A stretch of DNA of 64,000 nucleotides, from positions 4,402,001 to 4,466,000 of the forward strand of contig CANTUV010000076.1 of NCBI GenBank assembly GCA_947685225.1, read 5' to 3'. The notes below the pieces were generated by a model. It did no database searches. It was not told where the DNA came from and was given only the letters and a program-made list of their open reading frames with translations. The first letter of the stretch is position 1; every line of letters begins with the position of its first letter. Both the position numbers and the translations under genes were made by a program. The DNA comes from Garcia nutans (taxonomy: Eukaryota; Streptophyta; Magnoliopsida; Malpighiales; Euphorbiaceae). Of this stretch, positions 1-11,859 are shown in pieces.

Positions 1-458
1 TTAATCTAACCATATAACGTCGTAAACTCATATTTTTCTTAATTTATAAATATAAATTCGCTGAGTTACATTGAATTACTAACTTATCTATTTGGTATAA
101 AATATATAAATTTAAGATATAAAATGATAAGTATTTATTAGTATAAGCATCTTTTAATATAAAATAAATAATTACATAGATTAAAATGGTTAAAATGAAA
201 GTTCATAAATCAAAATAACTAAAAACTATAAATTCAGGAGACTATATGTATATATATAATTAATAAAAAAAAAGAAAAAAAAACTTTGTTTCTTTGCTTT
301 TATAACATCAAATATGTGAATGAGGAATGAGGAAGTGACATATTATATGAAGGCTGGAATTTCTTCAAAAAATACTAACAAGGATTAAATGTAATTTTCA
401 AAATATTTATTTTTTTTAAGTACTTACTTTTCAAAAACACAAATGATAAAAATGACAA
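1..458. other. AT-rich flanking DNA without a gene
   Basis: This stretch is AT-rich with several A and T homopolymers. I see no coding region, RNA gene or clear repeat. It lies outside the left LTR of the outermost retrotransposon and is probably intergenic host DNA. Confidence 0.5.
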
Positions 459-806
459 TGATGCTATCCACATGCACCGAGTTTTGCCACTGATTTCCAC
501 ACCGTGGGCATAAAGACTCAATTAGCAGGATGCGTCGAATCTTGGCCCCGAATATCACCATTCGACCGAACTCTGTAGACACGTTTTGACACAGCAGGCG
601 CACCAAACCGACAGCAGATGCACTACTCTAACAGCAGGTGCACCATACTGACTCCAAGTGCACTATTCGGACAAGGCATGCTCCCTATACCGACTGCAGG
701 TGCACTACTCTGACATGTCGAGCCCCTCATACCATTGGCATCCACACCATTCCGACATGACAGACACATAATCTCGACATTCCTAATATTCACGACACAC
801 GCAGGG
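459..806 (+). repeat. Element C left (5') LTR, first part
   Basis: This part matches 31210-31570 of the right LTR, mostly with transitions; for example both copies contain GTGGGCATAAAGACTCAA. The LTR is cut after 806 by element A and resumes at 22293. Bases 802-806 (CAGGG) are the target site used by A. Confidence 0.88.
592..775 (+). repeat. Tandem array of about 20-22 bp units in the LTR of element C
   Basis: There are about eight imperfect head-to-tail units, each resembling CAGCAGGTGCACCATACTGA. The same array is at about 31342-31530 in the right LTR, where the units are rearranged and one short unit looks extra. It lies in the LTR part upstream of the TATA-like sequence TATAAATAAG (22313-22322), so it may act as a repeated enhancer. 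That role is inference. Confidence 0.75.
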
Positions 807-2813
807 TGTAACACCCCCTACATAGACTATACACTTAACTACATAGATAATGTCACCTATATACTTACACTTGCCTATATATGTATTATAGAAATAAAGC
901 CAAAATATATATTATAAACATATATCTGTTTAATTTACAAAGAACTCATATTATTAACTTACATTGTAAACATTGTCATTATTCTCTTACTACTTTCAAA
1001 CTTATACAACTGTCATACAAAATTATAAAGTATTGCCATGTGAACTATACAGAATATAATATTTACAATATTGTTCTTTGAACCTTTGTGATGCAGTTGA
1101 CTATGAACGTATATCTCTCACTCTGCAGTCTCAACTCTTCTTGCTTGATCTGCATGTCAAAAAATAATTCTAACACACTAAGCAAAGTTTAGTGGTGCTT
1201 ATGTATTTACAATATGCAAGAAAATTTAAAAGAAAGAGAACTATACATAAAATAATTTAGAAACAATAAAAATTATTACTTTTAGAATGTTAAATAAAGA
1301 AATTAATAAATTCATTTAAACTTGAAATACTAAACATACTTGAAATATTAAACACGATTAAATTCATAATCAGTTAATTTAACAATAACCATATAACACA
1401 TTGTTTTCAATATAGATAAATTCTTTAATTATGCTCATACACATTGAACTTAGATCCTAGGTTTGGATAATGGGTCACTGTTGGCAATTTAATATCCACT
1501 ATATAAAATTTGGCCAATGGCCCACTATGGGACGAATGCCCACTGAATATGGTGACACAGAGTATCCATTGATGGCACAGAGTGTGCACTATCACTTTAG
1601 ATATCTTCCCTTTGTCTAACCATTCAATCTCAATCTAGATCTAAAATCAATATAATTTGGATAATTCAGTAGTTTTTAATTAACATTAAAATTATATATA
1701 GTACTTTAATGGAATAATTCTTTGATCAACACTTGGTATCATACATATTTATCATATATTCAAAATAAATTTGTTGCACTACTTGCTAGGGTTGATTTCA
1801 AAAATCTTTTACACTTTGAGGCCTTATAATCTTTAGGCTGGAATTACAGATGAAAGACAAGGAGAAGAGTTATTCTGGAGAATTTTTTCAAGTGACACGC
1901 CCAATGACATGGGCATGTCAATGACCATGTCATTTGCCCATTCTTATAGAAGTTTTGACACGGTCAATGATACACGCCCAATGACACGGGCGTATCATTG
2001 GCCATGTCATTTAACTTGCATCACAGTAGCTATGACACGTCCAATGACACGGGCATGCTACTGATCGTGTCATCAACATTGAAACACAATATCGTTGACA
2101 CGCCCAGTGAGATGGTCGTGTCACTGGCTGTATCAGGCAAAATTTTGTATTGCATACACTTAACCACTTAAACACAATATATCCAAATCTATGATAAAGA
2201 TGAGTCAAAAACTAGTTTCTTTGACATAAAAAGAGTCTATATCAAATACTTTTCAGCAATAATTCATTAAAGATAACTCAATCAACCAATTTAAATAATA
2301 AAATTGATAGAAATTTGAATAGTTGCAAATTAAAATACATAAGCACATACTTCTTTCAAAATCTCTTTTTTTTTTTTTTTCTATAATCACGTGTTGATAA
2401 TCTCCCCTTTTCCATCTTATACTTCTAAAAACCTATAACTAGATGTGATTTTCTCTTAAATATTGGCTAAATTTTTGAAAAGAAGAAAGAAAGAAGGAGT
2501 TTTGGTGGTGATGGTGATAATAGGCGTGGAAAGAAGAAGAGAGAAGAAGAAGATTTCACACATACACACACCTATCCACACTATATATATAGTTTAATCA
2601 GGTGAGGCAATCTCATTTTAACTACGGTGTACCCTCACTCTTATCCTTTGAATCTAATTCGATTTTTAGTTTTGTAAAATCGTAAAAATAATTTCTTCAG
2701 TAAATTTTAAGATCCACTATATATATCGTTTATCCATGTCACTTTTATCACTATTTACTATCAATTATCAATATTAAATTAAAAGTTTAGTATTTAAAAT
2801 TTTAAACATTACA
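807..2813 (-). repeat. Element A 3' LTR (left end in window)
   Basis: This 2007-bp LTR aligns end to end with 20217-22287. Shared blocks include CATAGACTATACACTTAACT near the start and GTTTAGTATTTAAAATTTTA at the end. Open frames inside it have no homology and are chance. Confidence 0.92.
1890..2135. repeat. Cluster of palindromic TGACACG...CGTGTCA motifs in the LTR of A
   Basis: There are several inverted pairs of the form GACACGCCC / GGGCGTGTC, spaced by 8-12 bp and repeated about every 40-70 bp. The matching cluster in the other LTR is at about 21335-21615. Each pair could form a small hairpin in DNA or RNA. Confidence 0.8.
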
Positions 2814-2826
2814 ATTCTCTCCCACC
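2814..2826 (-). other. Polypurine tract of element A
   Basis: On the minus strand this reads GGTGGGAGAGAAT and directly abuts the inner end of the 3' LTR. That is where a plus-strand primer is expected. Confidence 0.75.
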
Positions 2827-2842
2827 AAAAAAAATTCCACCC

Positions 2843-3370
2843 TCAAAATTTACCTATTATAGACGCTTGAAATAAGTGAGGGTATTGTTGTCTCATTGTC
2901 TCTTCGCTTTCCTATGTGGCTTCCTCTATCGAATAATTTCTCCACAACACTTTCACTAAAGGAATGCGTTTATTAAGCAACTCCTTTATTTTACGAGCTA
3001 AGATAGCTACTGGTTCTTCTTCATAATTCAAATATGGCTGAATTTCAATGGACTCTGTTTGAATCACATGTGAAGGATCTGATCTATATCGTCTAAGCAT
3101 CGACATATGGAATACATTATAAATCTTAGCCAATTCTGGAGACAAAGCTAGTCGATAAGCTACTGGGCCTATAAGTTTAAGTATTTCATCTGGTCTAATA
3201 AACCTAGGACTTAGTTTACTTTTCTTTCCAAAGCGAAGAACCTTCTTCCATGGTGATACTTTCAAAAATACCTTATCTCTCATACTATATTCAATATCAC
3301 ATTGTTTCAAATCTGCATAAGATTTTTGTCCATCCATTGCAATTTGTAATCGATCCTTTATAAGCTTCAC
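2843..3370 (-). pseudogene. Element A integrase C-terminus and chromodomain
   Basis: This is the C-terminal end of the A polyprotein. Residues such as GPVAYRLAL and VFHMSMLRRY mark the integrase C-terminal region of chromoviruses. The tail EEPVAILARK...IPLVKVLWRNYSIEEAT is a chromodomain, which in this family directs integration towards marked chromatin. The frame stops right after EEAT, where the family has tryptophan, consistent with TGG to TAG. Coding then continues open to a stop at 2843-2845. The polyprotein is broken just upstream by stops near 3370-3383, so this is a remnant. Confidence 0.85.
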
Positions 3371-3382
3371 TTTGTCTTCAAC

Positions 3383-4260
3383 TTATCTTATGAGATCAGG
3401 TCCCATAATTTTGCTCTCATTCAATTTCACCCAACACAACGGAGTTCTACACTTCCTTCCATAAAGTGTTTCGTATGGTGTCATCCCAATACTCGTTTGA
3501 TAACTGTTGTTATAGACAAATTCTACTAAAGGTAAATATCTATCCCAGCTACCTTTAAAATCGATTACACAACTTCTAAGCATATCTTCAAGTACTTGTA
3601 TCACCCTTTTCGATTGGCCATCAGTCTGTGGATGAAAAACAATACTAAAATGAAGTCGAGTACCCAATGCTTTCTGAAATTTTTTTCAAAATTTTAAAGT
3701 AAAGCGAGGGTCTCGATCTAAAATAATAGACATTGATACTCCATGAAGTCTGACTATTTCATTAATATACAATTCAACAAGTCTACCCATTGAATAATCA
3801 ACTCGAATGGAAAGAAAATGTGCTGATTTAGTTAATCGATCAACAATTACCCAAATTGCATCATACTTCTTTTGAGTGTTTGGAAGACCAATCACAAAAT
3901 CCATGGTGATTCTATCCCACTTTCATTATGGTATTGATATAGGTTGCAAAAGTCCCGATGGAACTTGATGTTATTCTTTGACTTGTTGACACACTAAACA
4001 CCGAGTCACATATTTAGTAATATCTCTCTTTATCTTAGGCCACCAATAATGAGACTTCAAATTCTGATACATCTTCTTGCTTCCGGGATGTACAATATAC
4101 ATAGTAGTATGAGCTTCACCAAGTATACATTCCTTTAGTTCCTTCACATCAGGTACATATAATTGATCTCTATAATACAATCCACCATCTTCTAACACAA
4201 CATAATTTGGTTCTTCACCTTTATACACTTGTTTCAAAATTTCTAATAACTTTTGATTTT
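3383..4260 (-). pseudogene. Element A integrase core (broken)
   Basis: Integrase inserts the DNA copy into the genome. The N-terminal zinc motif is visible at about 3971-4140: two histidines (HTTMYIVH) followed by the cysteine pair RCLVCQQ. The catalytic core follows at 3686-3904, with aspartates in VIVDRLTKSAHF and LDRDPRF. The third acidic residue should lie in the HPQTDGQS-E-R block; here it reads QSKRV at about 3617, so glutamate has become lysine. Stops and a frameshift separate the zinc domain, core and C-terminal part. It cannot be active. Confidence 0.85.
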
Positions 4261-4272
4261 GTTTCTGAGCTT

Positions 4273-4725
4273 CTATCCCTTTTGTTTTATGGTTGGTTCA
4301 ACCCTCAATTCTGTTAAAGTCTTTCGACTTAAAGCATTGGCTACCACGTTAGCTTTTCCAGGATGATAGTCAACAATACAGTCATAATCTTTGATCAATT
4401 CCATCCACCTTCTCTGCCTTAAGTTTAGTTCTTTTTGTGTTGGCAAGTATTTTAGACTTTTATGGTCAGTGAACATATAGCACCTTTCGCCATACAAGTA
4501 ATGTCTCCATATCTTAAGAGAAAATACAATAGCAGCTAACTCTAAATCATGTGTAGGGTAATTCAATTCATAAGATTTTAATTGCTTAGAAGTATAAGTA
4601 ATTACCTTGCCCTCTTGCATCAATACACAACCAAGTCCCTGATGAGAAGCATTACTATAAATGACATAATCTTTACCTAGAGTCGATTGTGTCAATACAG
4701 GCGCTTCAGTCAACATAGCCTTCAA
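4273..4725 (-). pseudogene. Element A RNase H domain
   Basis: RNase H removes the RNA strand during reverse transcription. The domain is recognised by GLGCVLMQ, ITYTSKQLKSYE, FTDHKSLKYL and LNLRQRRWMELIKDYD. Two positions normally aspartate are asparagine: YSNAS at the start and VVANALSR at the end. Both fit a single G-to-A change per codon. The glutamate in DLELAAIVF and the aspartate in FTDHKSL remain. The segment is open but isolated by stops from the reverse transcriptase and integrase segments. Confidence 0.85.
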
Positions 4726-5379
4726 TTATTCAAAACTAGCTTGACACTGGGTATTCCACTCAAATTTAGTTTCTTTTCTAAGGAGCTTAGTTAAAGGAAG
4801 TGCTATCTTTGAAAATCATTGCATAAATCTTCTATAGTAACCAGCTAACCCGGGAAAACTCCAAACTTCTGTTATATTCTTTGGTGGTTGCCAATTCAAA
4901 ATAATCTCAATTTTACTAGGATCCACACAAATACCATTAGCTAATATTATATGACCCAAAAATGCCACTTTCGTCAACCAAAAATCACATTTTGATAATT
5001 TAGCATATAATTGATTCTCACTTAATGTCTGTAGTACAATTCTCAAATGCTTTTTATGCTTCTCTTTATTTCTGAAATAAACCAATATGTCATCAATGAA
5101 AACAACTACAAACTGGTCTAAATAGGGTTTGAAGACTCAATTCATCAAGTCCATAAAAGTTGCTGAAGCATTAGTTAAACCAAAGGACATAACAAAAAAT
5201 TTATAATGTTCATATCGAGTTCTGAAAGTTGTCTTTGGAATATCTACTTCTTTAACTTTCATCTGATAATAGCCTGATTTAAGATCAATCTTAGAGAAAA
5301 CACCCGCTCCCTTCAACTAATCAAACAAGTCATTAATCCTAAGTAATGGATATTTATTCTTAATTGTCACTTTATTTAA
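4726..5379 (-). pseudogene. Element A reverse transcriptase palm and thumb (broken)
   Basis: This is the middle and end of the reverse transcriptase. The catalytic motif FIDDILVYF is intact at about 5080-5106. Downstream residues such as KCDFWLTKVAFLGHII and WSFPGLAGYYRRF are typical of Ty3/gypsy. Stops occur between 5085 and 5380 and around 4800-4815, so it is a pseudogene. Confidence 0.85.
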
Positions 5380-6150
5380 CTACCGATAATCTATACACAA
5401 TCTTAACGTACCATTCTTCTTCTTCACAAATAAAATTGGTGTACCCCAGGATGATACACTAGGTCTAATAAAGCCGTTATCAAGTAATTCTTGTAGTTTC
5501 ACTTTTAACTCTTTTAACTCCGGAGGTGTCATTCTATAAGGTGGAATAGAAATTGGTGTCGTACCTGAAACTACATCAATAACAAATTCTACCTCCCTCT
5601 CTGGTGGTATTCCAGGTAATTCTTTTGAAAAAATAATTAAAAATTCACTCACTATAGATATGTCTTCCAAAGCCTTACTTGAATGTCGTGTATCATTAAC
5701 ATAAGCAAGGTAAGCCTCACACCTCTTCCTAATTAACCTTCTAGCTTTAGCTGTAGAAATTAAACTAGAAGGGTAAAATTGTTTTTCTCCTCGAACTATA
5801 ATTTCACCATAACCCAGAATTTTAAAAGTCACAACTTTATTACAGTAGTCCATAACTGCTTGATGTCGAGACAACCAATCCATTCCCAAGATTACATCAA
5901 AATCATAGAATGAAAGTTCAATCAAATCAGCAGGAAGTTCTACATCATGAATTCTAAGTGGACAATTTTGATATACTTTATTTACCTTCACACTATGGCC
6001 CAAGAGATTAGTAACTTCTATCTCATAATCAAGTTTATCAACACACATTTTCTTCCCTGAAGCTATAGTTGTACATATATAAGAATGTATAGAATCAGGA
6101 TCAAATAATGCATACATATCAAGACCAAGTAAAGAAAATTTACCAACTAC
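5380..6150 (-). pseudogene. Element A protease and start of reverse transcriptase
   Basis: A 245-codon open stretch holds the retropepsin-like protease followed by the connector and first part of the reverse transcriptase. It starts around MYALFDPDSIHSYI, where the family has a D-S/T-G active site (usually ALFDSGATHSFI). Here the triad reads D-P-D, so the protease looks inactive. DVILGMDWLSRHQAVMDY and the reverse transcriptase entry LLDNGFIRPSVSSWG / KKKNGTLRLCIDYR are well preserved. A stop follows IDYR. Confidence 0.87.
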
Positions 6151-7094
6151 AATATTAGGAGCATCCTAGTCATCTACAACTTTCATGGCATAAGCCCTAG
6201 CTGGAGCACTACCTCGAGTTTGAGGTCTATCCACCGTTTCAGATCCTCTCTGCTGACTAATACTGGGTCAACCACCTCTACCTGTCCTACGGCCTGACTG
6301 AGACCTCTGTATAGAACTTTGTCCTTCAGTAATTTCTAGTTCTTTTATCATTGAACAATATCTAATTTTATGCTCTAAAGAACCACATTTCAATCAAGCC
6401 CCTTTTTGATACCAACAATCTTCACTTGCATGACCTTTACTACAATATTGACAAGGTGAAGTAACAGCCCTTGAAGATGAGCCTATAGCAACTCCAAATC
6501 TACCACCTCTAGACCTTTGAAAACTAGCTCCACTTCCTCTACCAAACCCCTGAATTTGGGCTTAAATATTTCTCTCTTTTTTGGTCACCTTGTTGTTGTT
6601 CACTAGAAAATATCTTCTTTGATTGTTTTCTTCTTTCCTACTCTTGTTTAATCTCATTTGCTATGGCAATTGTCATATTAACAAGAGTGGAAAACTTATT
6701 AATCCTCATCGCTACTAAATACACTCGGATCTGACTGTTCAAACCCTATTCAAACTGTTTGCACTTCTCTTCCTTAGATGCAACTAACTCTGAAAAATAT
6801 TTATTGAGGCGAACAAACTCTCTCATATTTAGACACAAATGATTGCCTTTGCTTAAGATATAAAAACTCTCGATGCTTCTCCTCTAAATAAATCTCACTA
6901 ATATATTTCTTTTTAAATTCTTCTTTGAAAAATGCCTAAGTGAGTCTACCTGCGGGTATACCTTTTTGCTTTTGTATCCACCGGGCATAAGCTTATTCCT
7001 GCAATAAGAAAATTACACACTCCAATCTTTCCTCATCAGTGCAATGAAGAAAATCAAAAACTCTTACAATCCTCTCCATCCATTACTCCTCTAC
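6151..7094 (-). pseudogene. Element A gag, C-terminal part (disrupted by element B)
   Basis: On the minus strand this stretch holds the rest of gag. It includes the region that normally reads as a retrotransposon gag domain (near 6700-7060) and a zinc-knuckle region at about 6370-6460, with a C-x2-C-x3-H-x4-C pattern (CQYCSKGHASEDC) and a second cysteine-histidine cluster. Many stops and shifts are present. The upstream part of the same gene is at 19804-20076, beyond element B. Confidence 0.75.
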
Positions 7095-9064
7095 TATTTT
7101 GATAATATATGTATTTATTTTTAGGGTAATTTTATTAGTTTTAAGTTAATCTTTACCTTAATTTGTGTTCAAAAATGCTTGAAGTGTTTGATTTAGGTTG
7201 AAGTGAAAAATGGAGCTTAAATTCACGTTCACATTGTTAGATCCAAAATTGATGAAAAGATATGAGACACGGCCAAGACACCACTGGCTTGGTCGTGTCC
7301 CCTCATCTAAGGTAAGAAAGAAGACACCCTCACATGACACGGCCAGAGCAAATCAACTTGGTCGTGTCCCTCGAAAAATTTTAGCAGAGGCAGACACATG
7401 TAAGAGATACGGCCAAGACATTGGTCGTGTCACATGATATGGCGAGGGACTTGGCCATGTCCCACCTAAAGATTAATGAAGGAGAAGCAAAGAAATGAGA
7501 CAGAAGCAGACACATGCAAGATACATGGCCAGGGCCTTGGCTGTGTTCCACTTGAAGAATAATGAAGGAGAAGCAAAGAAAGGAGACAGAAGCAGACACA
7601 TGCAAGTGACAAGGCCAAGCCACTGACCATGTCACACCTACAAGAAGAAAGCATTTGAAAGGTAGAAATGGACACACTCATAGGCCTTGGCCGTGTTTTT
7701 AGAAAATTGAGAGACATGACCAAGTTACTCAGGTCTTAGCCGTGTCTCATGTGACATCTTTTAATTATTTGTACCAGTTAAGGGCTAAGTGGGAGACAAC
7801 AAGTATTATCTTTTAAAAATAAATAATAAAAGAAGAAAAATGTGACTTATTTTATGGGATGAAGATTTAAAAAAATGAAAAAAGTAGGGGGACAAAGGGA
7901 GTGAGTGAGTTGGCAAGACATTCTTTGTGTTTTAATGAAAAATAATTGGAGGAAGAGGATAAAAGGGGAGACTTGTTCTTGTTTTGGGAGAACATTCTTA
8001 CCACACCCATTATCATCACCTTCATCTTCATCTTCCATTCCATTCTCCAAAAAGAGGACTATAATTTAGTTCCTTGGGATTTTGTGTGGGTAACCAAAGC
8101 CATAGAGGGCTAGAATTTGAAGAAAGTTTAGATTGAAAGATTGGAGGGTTGACAGAGATTTTGCTCATTCTTTCAAGGGTAGAACGATTGAATGAAGGTT
8201 TAAAGAGAGCTTGGGAGTTCTTCATTGCATTCATGTTGAGCTAGGAGGAAGAACAAGAAATTCAACTCTTGGCATCTACAAGGGTTTTTTCATATTCTAT
8301 CATTTAATTCATTTTTAGATTGTTGTTGTTTTGTTATGAATTGTTTTGTTATGAATATTAATATTTCAATTGATAATTTTGATTTAATTTATATTGAGAT
8401 AAATATTGATTCTGAAATGATGATGAGCTAAATTACACATTTCTAGGATTTATAGTAGATTTGATTGAATGACTTAATTTGACATTTCCATTAATGTACC
8501 TTATTATTAGTTGATTGTATTAAATTGAATGATATATTGATATATTGGCCACCTATTGATCTCTTAGTATTGAATGATGGATCGAGAGGTGAAATTTAAT
8601 ATTAGAACTATACAATCAACTACTCAAAGAATGAATTAAAAATATAAGTTCTAGGGTTCTATTAATTTGCAAATTCTAAATAATTGGTTGTTGTTAATTC
8701 ATGAATGTAAAAACTAATGAATTGGTAATTTTTAATTAAACTCAAGGATAAATTAAATTACAAGGTTATATTAATGGACAATTTGAGAATCGAGCTTTGA
8801 TTAAATTGATCTACAAACCTAGGTGCAATTCCAAGAATTAAACAAGTTTTAAGCATCCCGATAATTAGTTACTTGCTATTTTAATTTTATTACAATTTCA
8901 ACAACATTGCAAATATCGTACACTCATTCTTTTAATTGATTTTCGTTAATCAAATTATTACGAATGACACCTTCTTGTGAGGCGATCTTGAGACGATCAC
9001 CGTTGCTACAATAATCTCATATATTTACGGTGTCGCTTGTAGTAGTATTAATTAGAGTGCAACA
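7095..9064 (+). repeat. Element B 5' LTR
   Basis: This 1970-bp LTR is colinear with 17833-19798 and differs mostly by transitions. Shared blocks include AAAAATGCTTGAAGTGTTTG near the start and AAAAAGAGGACTATAATTTA in the middle. The long frames inside it are not genes. Confidence 0.93.
7258..7750. repeat. Palindromic ACACGGCC / GGCCGTGT motif cluster in the LTR of B
   Basis: At least eight short inverted pairs based on GACACGGCC and GGCCGTGTC (some decayed) lie here, separated by AAG-rich 10-15 bp loops. Within the cluster, longer units containing GAAGGAGAAGCAAAGAAA are also repeated. The matching cluster in the 3' LTR is at about 18000-18520. Confidence 0.85.
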
Positions 9065-9070
9065 AATTTT

Positions 9071-9088
9071 TAGCATCATTGCCAGGGA
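9071..9088 (+). other. Primer-binding site of element B (decayed Asp-tRNA complement)
   Basis: Just inside the 5' LTR the sequence reads TAGCATCATTGCCAGGGA. Athila elements are primed by tRNA-Asp with a site reading TGGCGCCGTTGCCGGGGA. The differences are nearly all G-to-A or C-to-T, many at former CG sites, as expected from deamination of methylated cytosine. Confidence 0.75.
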
Positions 9089-9168
9089 AGACAATTGTTA
9101 ATAGTAGTTTGATTCTTTTATTTTAATTGTTTAAAGTGTTTCTTCTTGATTTGCCTAGGTGATTTATG

Positions 9169-10798
9169 CAATGACTAAGGTCCCACGGAAACAAACTTGC
9201 TCCATTTATAGACGAAATTTATAGACTTCCTAGAACCGAGGAAGTGAATCCTTTAGGGCAAGAAGGAGAAGACACCAGAGAGCAAAAATGGGGAGAACAC
9301 AGAGATAGAAATGGATGAAGTAGAGGAATTGCCTATGAAGGAGTTTGCTCGACCGATCATTGGAGTAACAACTTCATGTATCCGGTTGAGCAATGCAGCA
9401 AGAAATTATTAACTCAAAAATACTCATTATAGTATATTGTCATCCTTCCATGGATTGCCGAATGAAGATCCTCTCAACTTCATTCGTGATTTCTACACAA
9501 CCTTGCATACATTCTCTTTGCATGCATTAACGGAAGATGAACTTAAAAATGAGATGTTTTCCATACAGTTTGAAGGATAGGGCGAAGGCATAGTTGATGA
9601 CTTTACCGGAAGAATTCCTTAACCACATGGATCGAAGTGTATAACAAATTCATGAAAAAATTCTATTCACACCAGAAAACAAAAAAGCTTAGGGAAAGTA
9701 TTGCAACATTCATCTAATTGGATGAAGAACCATTTCATGAGGCGTGGGATCATTTCAAATCTTTGTTGTTCCAATGTCCTCATCATTATTATCCACAATA
9801 ACTGCTTAATCATTTCTTTTATGATGGGCTAACTCAACAATATCAAAATACGATGGATAATACCACAGGGGGCGCAATGGGTGAAAAGACAGTTGCGGAA
9901 ACTATTGCATTATTTGAAATGTTGTGAGAGAATTCACAACAAAAAAGTATTGGGAAAAGGAGAAGAGGAGCATATGAGTTGAACTCAAATTCTAAGATGG
10001 CAAGGCAGTTAACAAAATTAACAAGACAAGTGAAGATGCTAAATGCAAGAGGAAGCACACCTATGCCAAGTCAAAAAATATGTGCATCATGTGGTATTGT
10101 AGGTCATAATGCAAACTTGTGCACTTCAAGTTTGGATCAATTATAGGAGGGGCAAGAGCAAGTTTATACCTTTGAAGGTTTCCAAGAATGACCCATATTC
10201 AAATTCTTACAACCTCGGTTGGAGAAACCACCCAAATTTCTCTTGAAAAATCAGCAACACTTTCCACCTCAACCACCTTTTCAACTTTAACAAAGAGGAC
10301 CCAACTTCTAAGGATAAACTTTAAATCAAGAGAAGTAAAGAAACCTACACTTGAAGACAATTTGAATACTTTCATTTAAATTAGCAATTTGACAATTTGA
10401 ATACTCAAAACTAAGAGGTGAATAACAAGAGGTTTGATTCTCTGGAGACATCACTAAAGAAGGTAGAAACCCAAGTGGGACAATTAGCAAACCAACTTCA
10501 AGCACACCAAAAAGAAAAATTTTTAAGCCAACCGAAGCAAACCAAAGCAATCACAGTCTTAAGAAGTGGTAAGGTAATTGATAAGAAAATCGATGATAAT
10601 AAAATTGACTACTCTTTGGATGCAGGTACAACTCAAGAAAATGGGGAGAAAATGCAAGAAGACAAAACTCAACCAAGTGAGCCAAAGGAGGATAGTGAGG
10701 AGGCATCCGTTGCACCAAAACTGCATAAATCTCCAAATCCTTACAGACTGCTATTTCTTTTTTCAAGCAGGTTAAAAAATGAGAACCATGATAAATAA
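9169..10798 (+). pseudogene. Element B gag
   Basis: Gag encodes the capsid-like protein that packages the RNA. Recognisable blocks are the capsid region near 9440-9910 (LPNEDPLNFI and related residues), a CCHC zinc knuckle at 10081-10122 (CASCGIVGHNANLC), and a later open stretch at 10418-10798 with VGQLANQLQAHQK and ITVLRSGK, typical of Athila gag tails. Many stops and frameshifts interrupt the reading frame from the first ATG at about 9171 onward. Confidence 0.8.
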
Positions 10799-10855
10799 TT
10801 TTCTGAAATTTATAACATACTTTCAAAGGCAAGTATTAACCTACCCTTACTTGAG

Positions 10856-11371
10856 GTGATTAAAAATATGTCAGCTTATACCAAAATTTTTAAGAAATTA
10901 AACATTGAGAAGAAAAGGTATAAGTTGAATGAAAATGTGATAGTTTCAAAAGTAACAAGTGTTGTTTTACAACACAAGTTACCTCCAAAGCTAAAGGATC
11001 CTGGGAGTTTTATGGTTAATATCTCTATAGGGAATGAGAAAGAAATCATTGGCATGTGTGATCTAGGAGCTAGCATAAAATTGATGCCATATTCTATTTA
11101 TCTGAAATTAGAGCTAGGGAAACTAAAACCAACCAAAATGGTGCTGCAACTTGCAGATCAAACTCTTAAATACCCTAAGAGAATCATAGAGGATGTTCTA
11201 GTTCAAGTTGATAGTTTGATTGTATCCATTAATTTCATTGTATTAGATATAGGGGAAGAAATTCCTAGGGATTCAGAATATACAATTTTGTTAGGGAGGC
11301 CATTTATGGCTACATCTAATACTTTAATTGACATTAAAAATGAAAAATTAGCTATGACTGTCTTAGGATAA
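10856..11371 (+). pseudogene. Element B protease
   Basis: A 171-codon open stretch holds a retropepsin-like domain. The active-site region reads MCDLGASIKLMPYSIY; in Athila elements this position is commonly D-L-G-A instead of D-T/S-G-A, so it need not be a mutation. The downstream YTILLGRPFMATSNTLID block is the conserved second half. It is preceded by LPPKLKDPGSFMVNISIG, usual for the clade. A stop follows at 11371, and the next region before the reverse transcriptase is fragmented. Confidence 0.85.
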
Positions 11372-11859
11372 ACTGTAAAATTTTTAATTTTTAACACTTC
11401 TTCTTTTTCAACTACTGTTGTTTTTGAAGATTGCTTTTTTATTGATTTTACTAATATTGCTATTGAAGAAGTTTTCTTGTAGAAAAGTAGTGAAGATAAG
11501 TTAGAGGTGGCCCTAACCTTGGGTGAAGAGATTGAAATTTTCGATGCGGAGATTAAAGAATGCAAGTCCATGTTGAATGATGGGAATAATGAGAAGGAAC
11601 TTTAAATTGAGGAAGAAGAGATTAAACCAAAAGTGGTTAAACATAAGGAACTCTCAAAGCATTTAAAGTATATTTTTCTTGGGGAGAACAACACACAACT
11701 AGTGATAATTTCTGCGACTCTCGAAAGTGATGATGAATATAAACTCATGAGAATATTGAAAAAAATCAAAAGAGCCATTAGTTAGGAGTTGAGCGATATC
11801 AAGAAAATTAATCCCTCTATGTGTATGCATAAGATAGTTTTGGAAGAGGGGGGCTACAC

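Noticed and set aside
735..1081. Overlapping plus-strand open frames
   Set aside because: They cross the border between the LTR of C and the LTR of A and have no protein similarity.
7381..7723. Minus-strand frames rich in Cys, Leu and Ser in the LTR of B, also at 18151-18449
   Set aside because: They repeat the same peptide because they translate the palindromic DNA repeats; no function is indicated.
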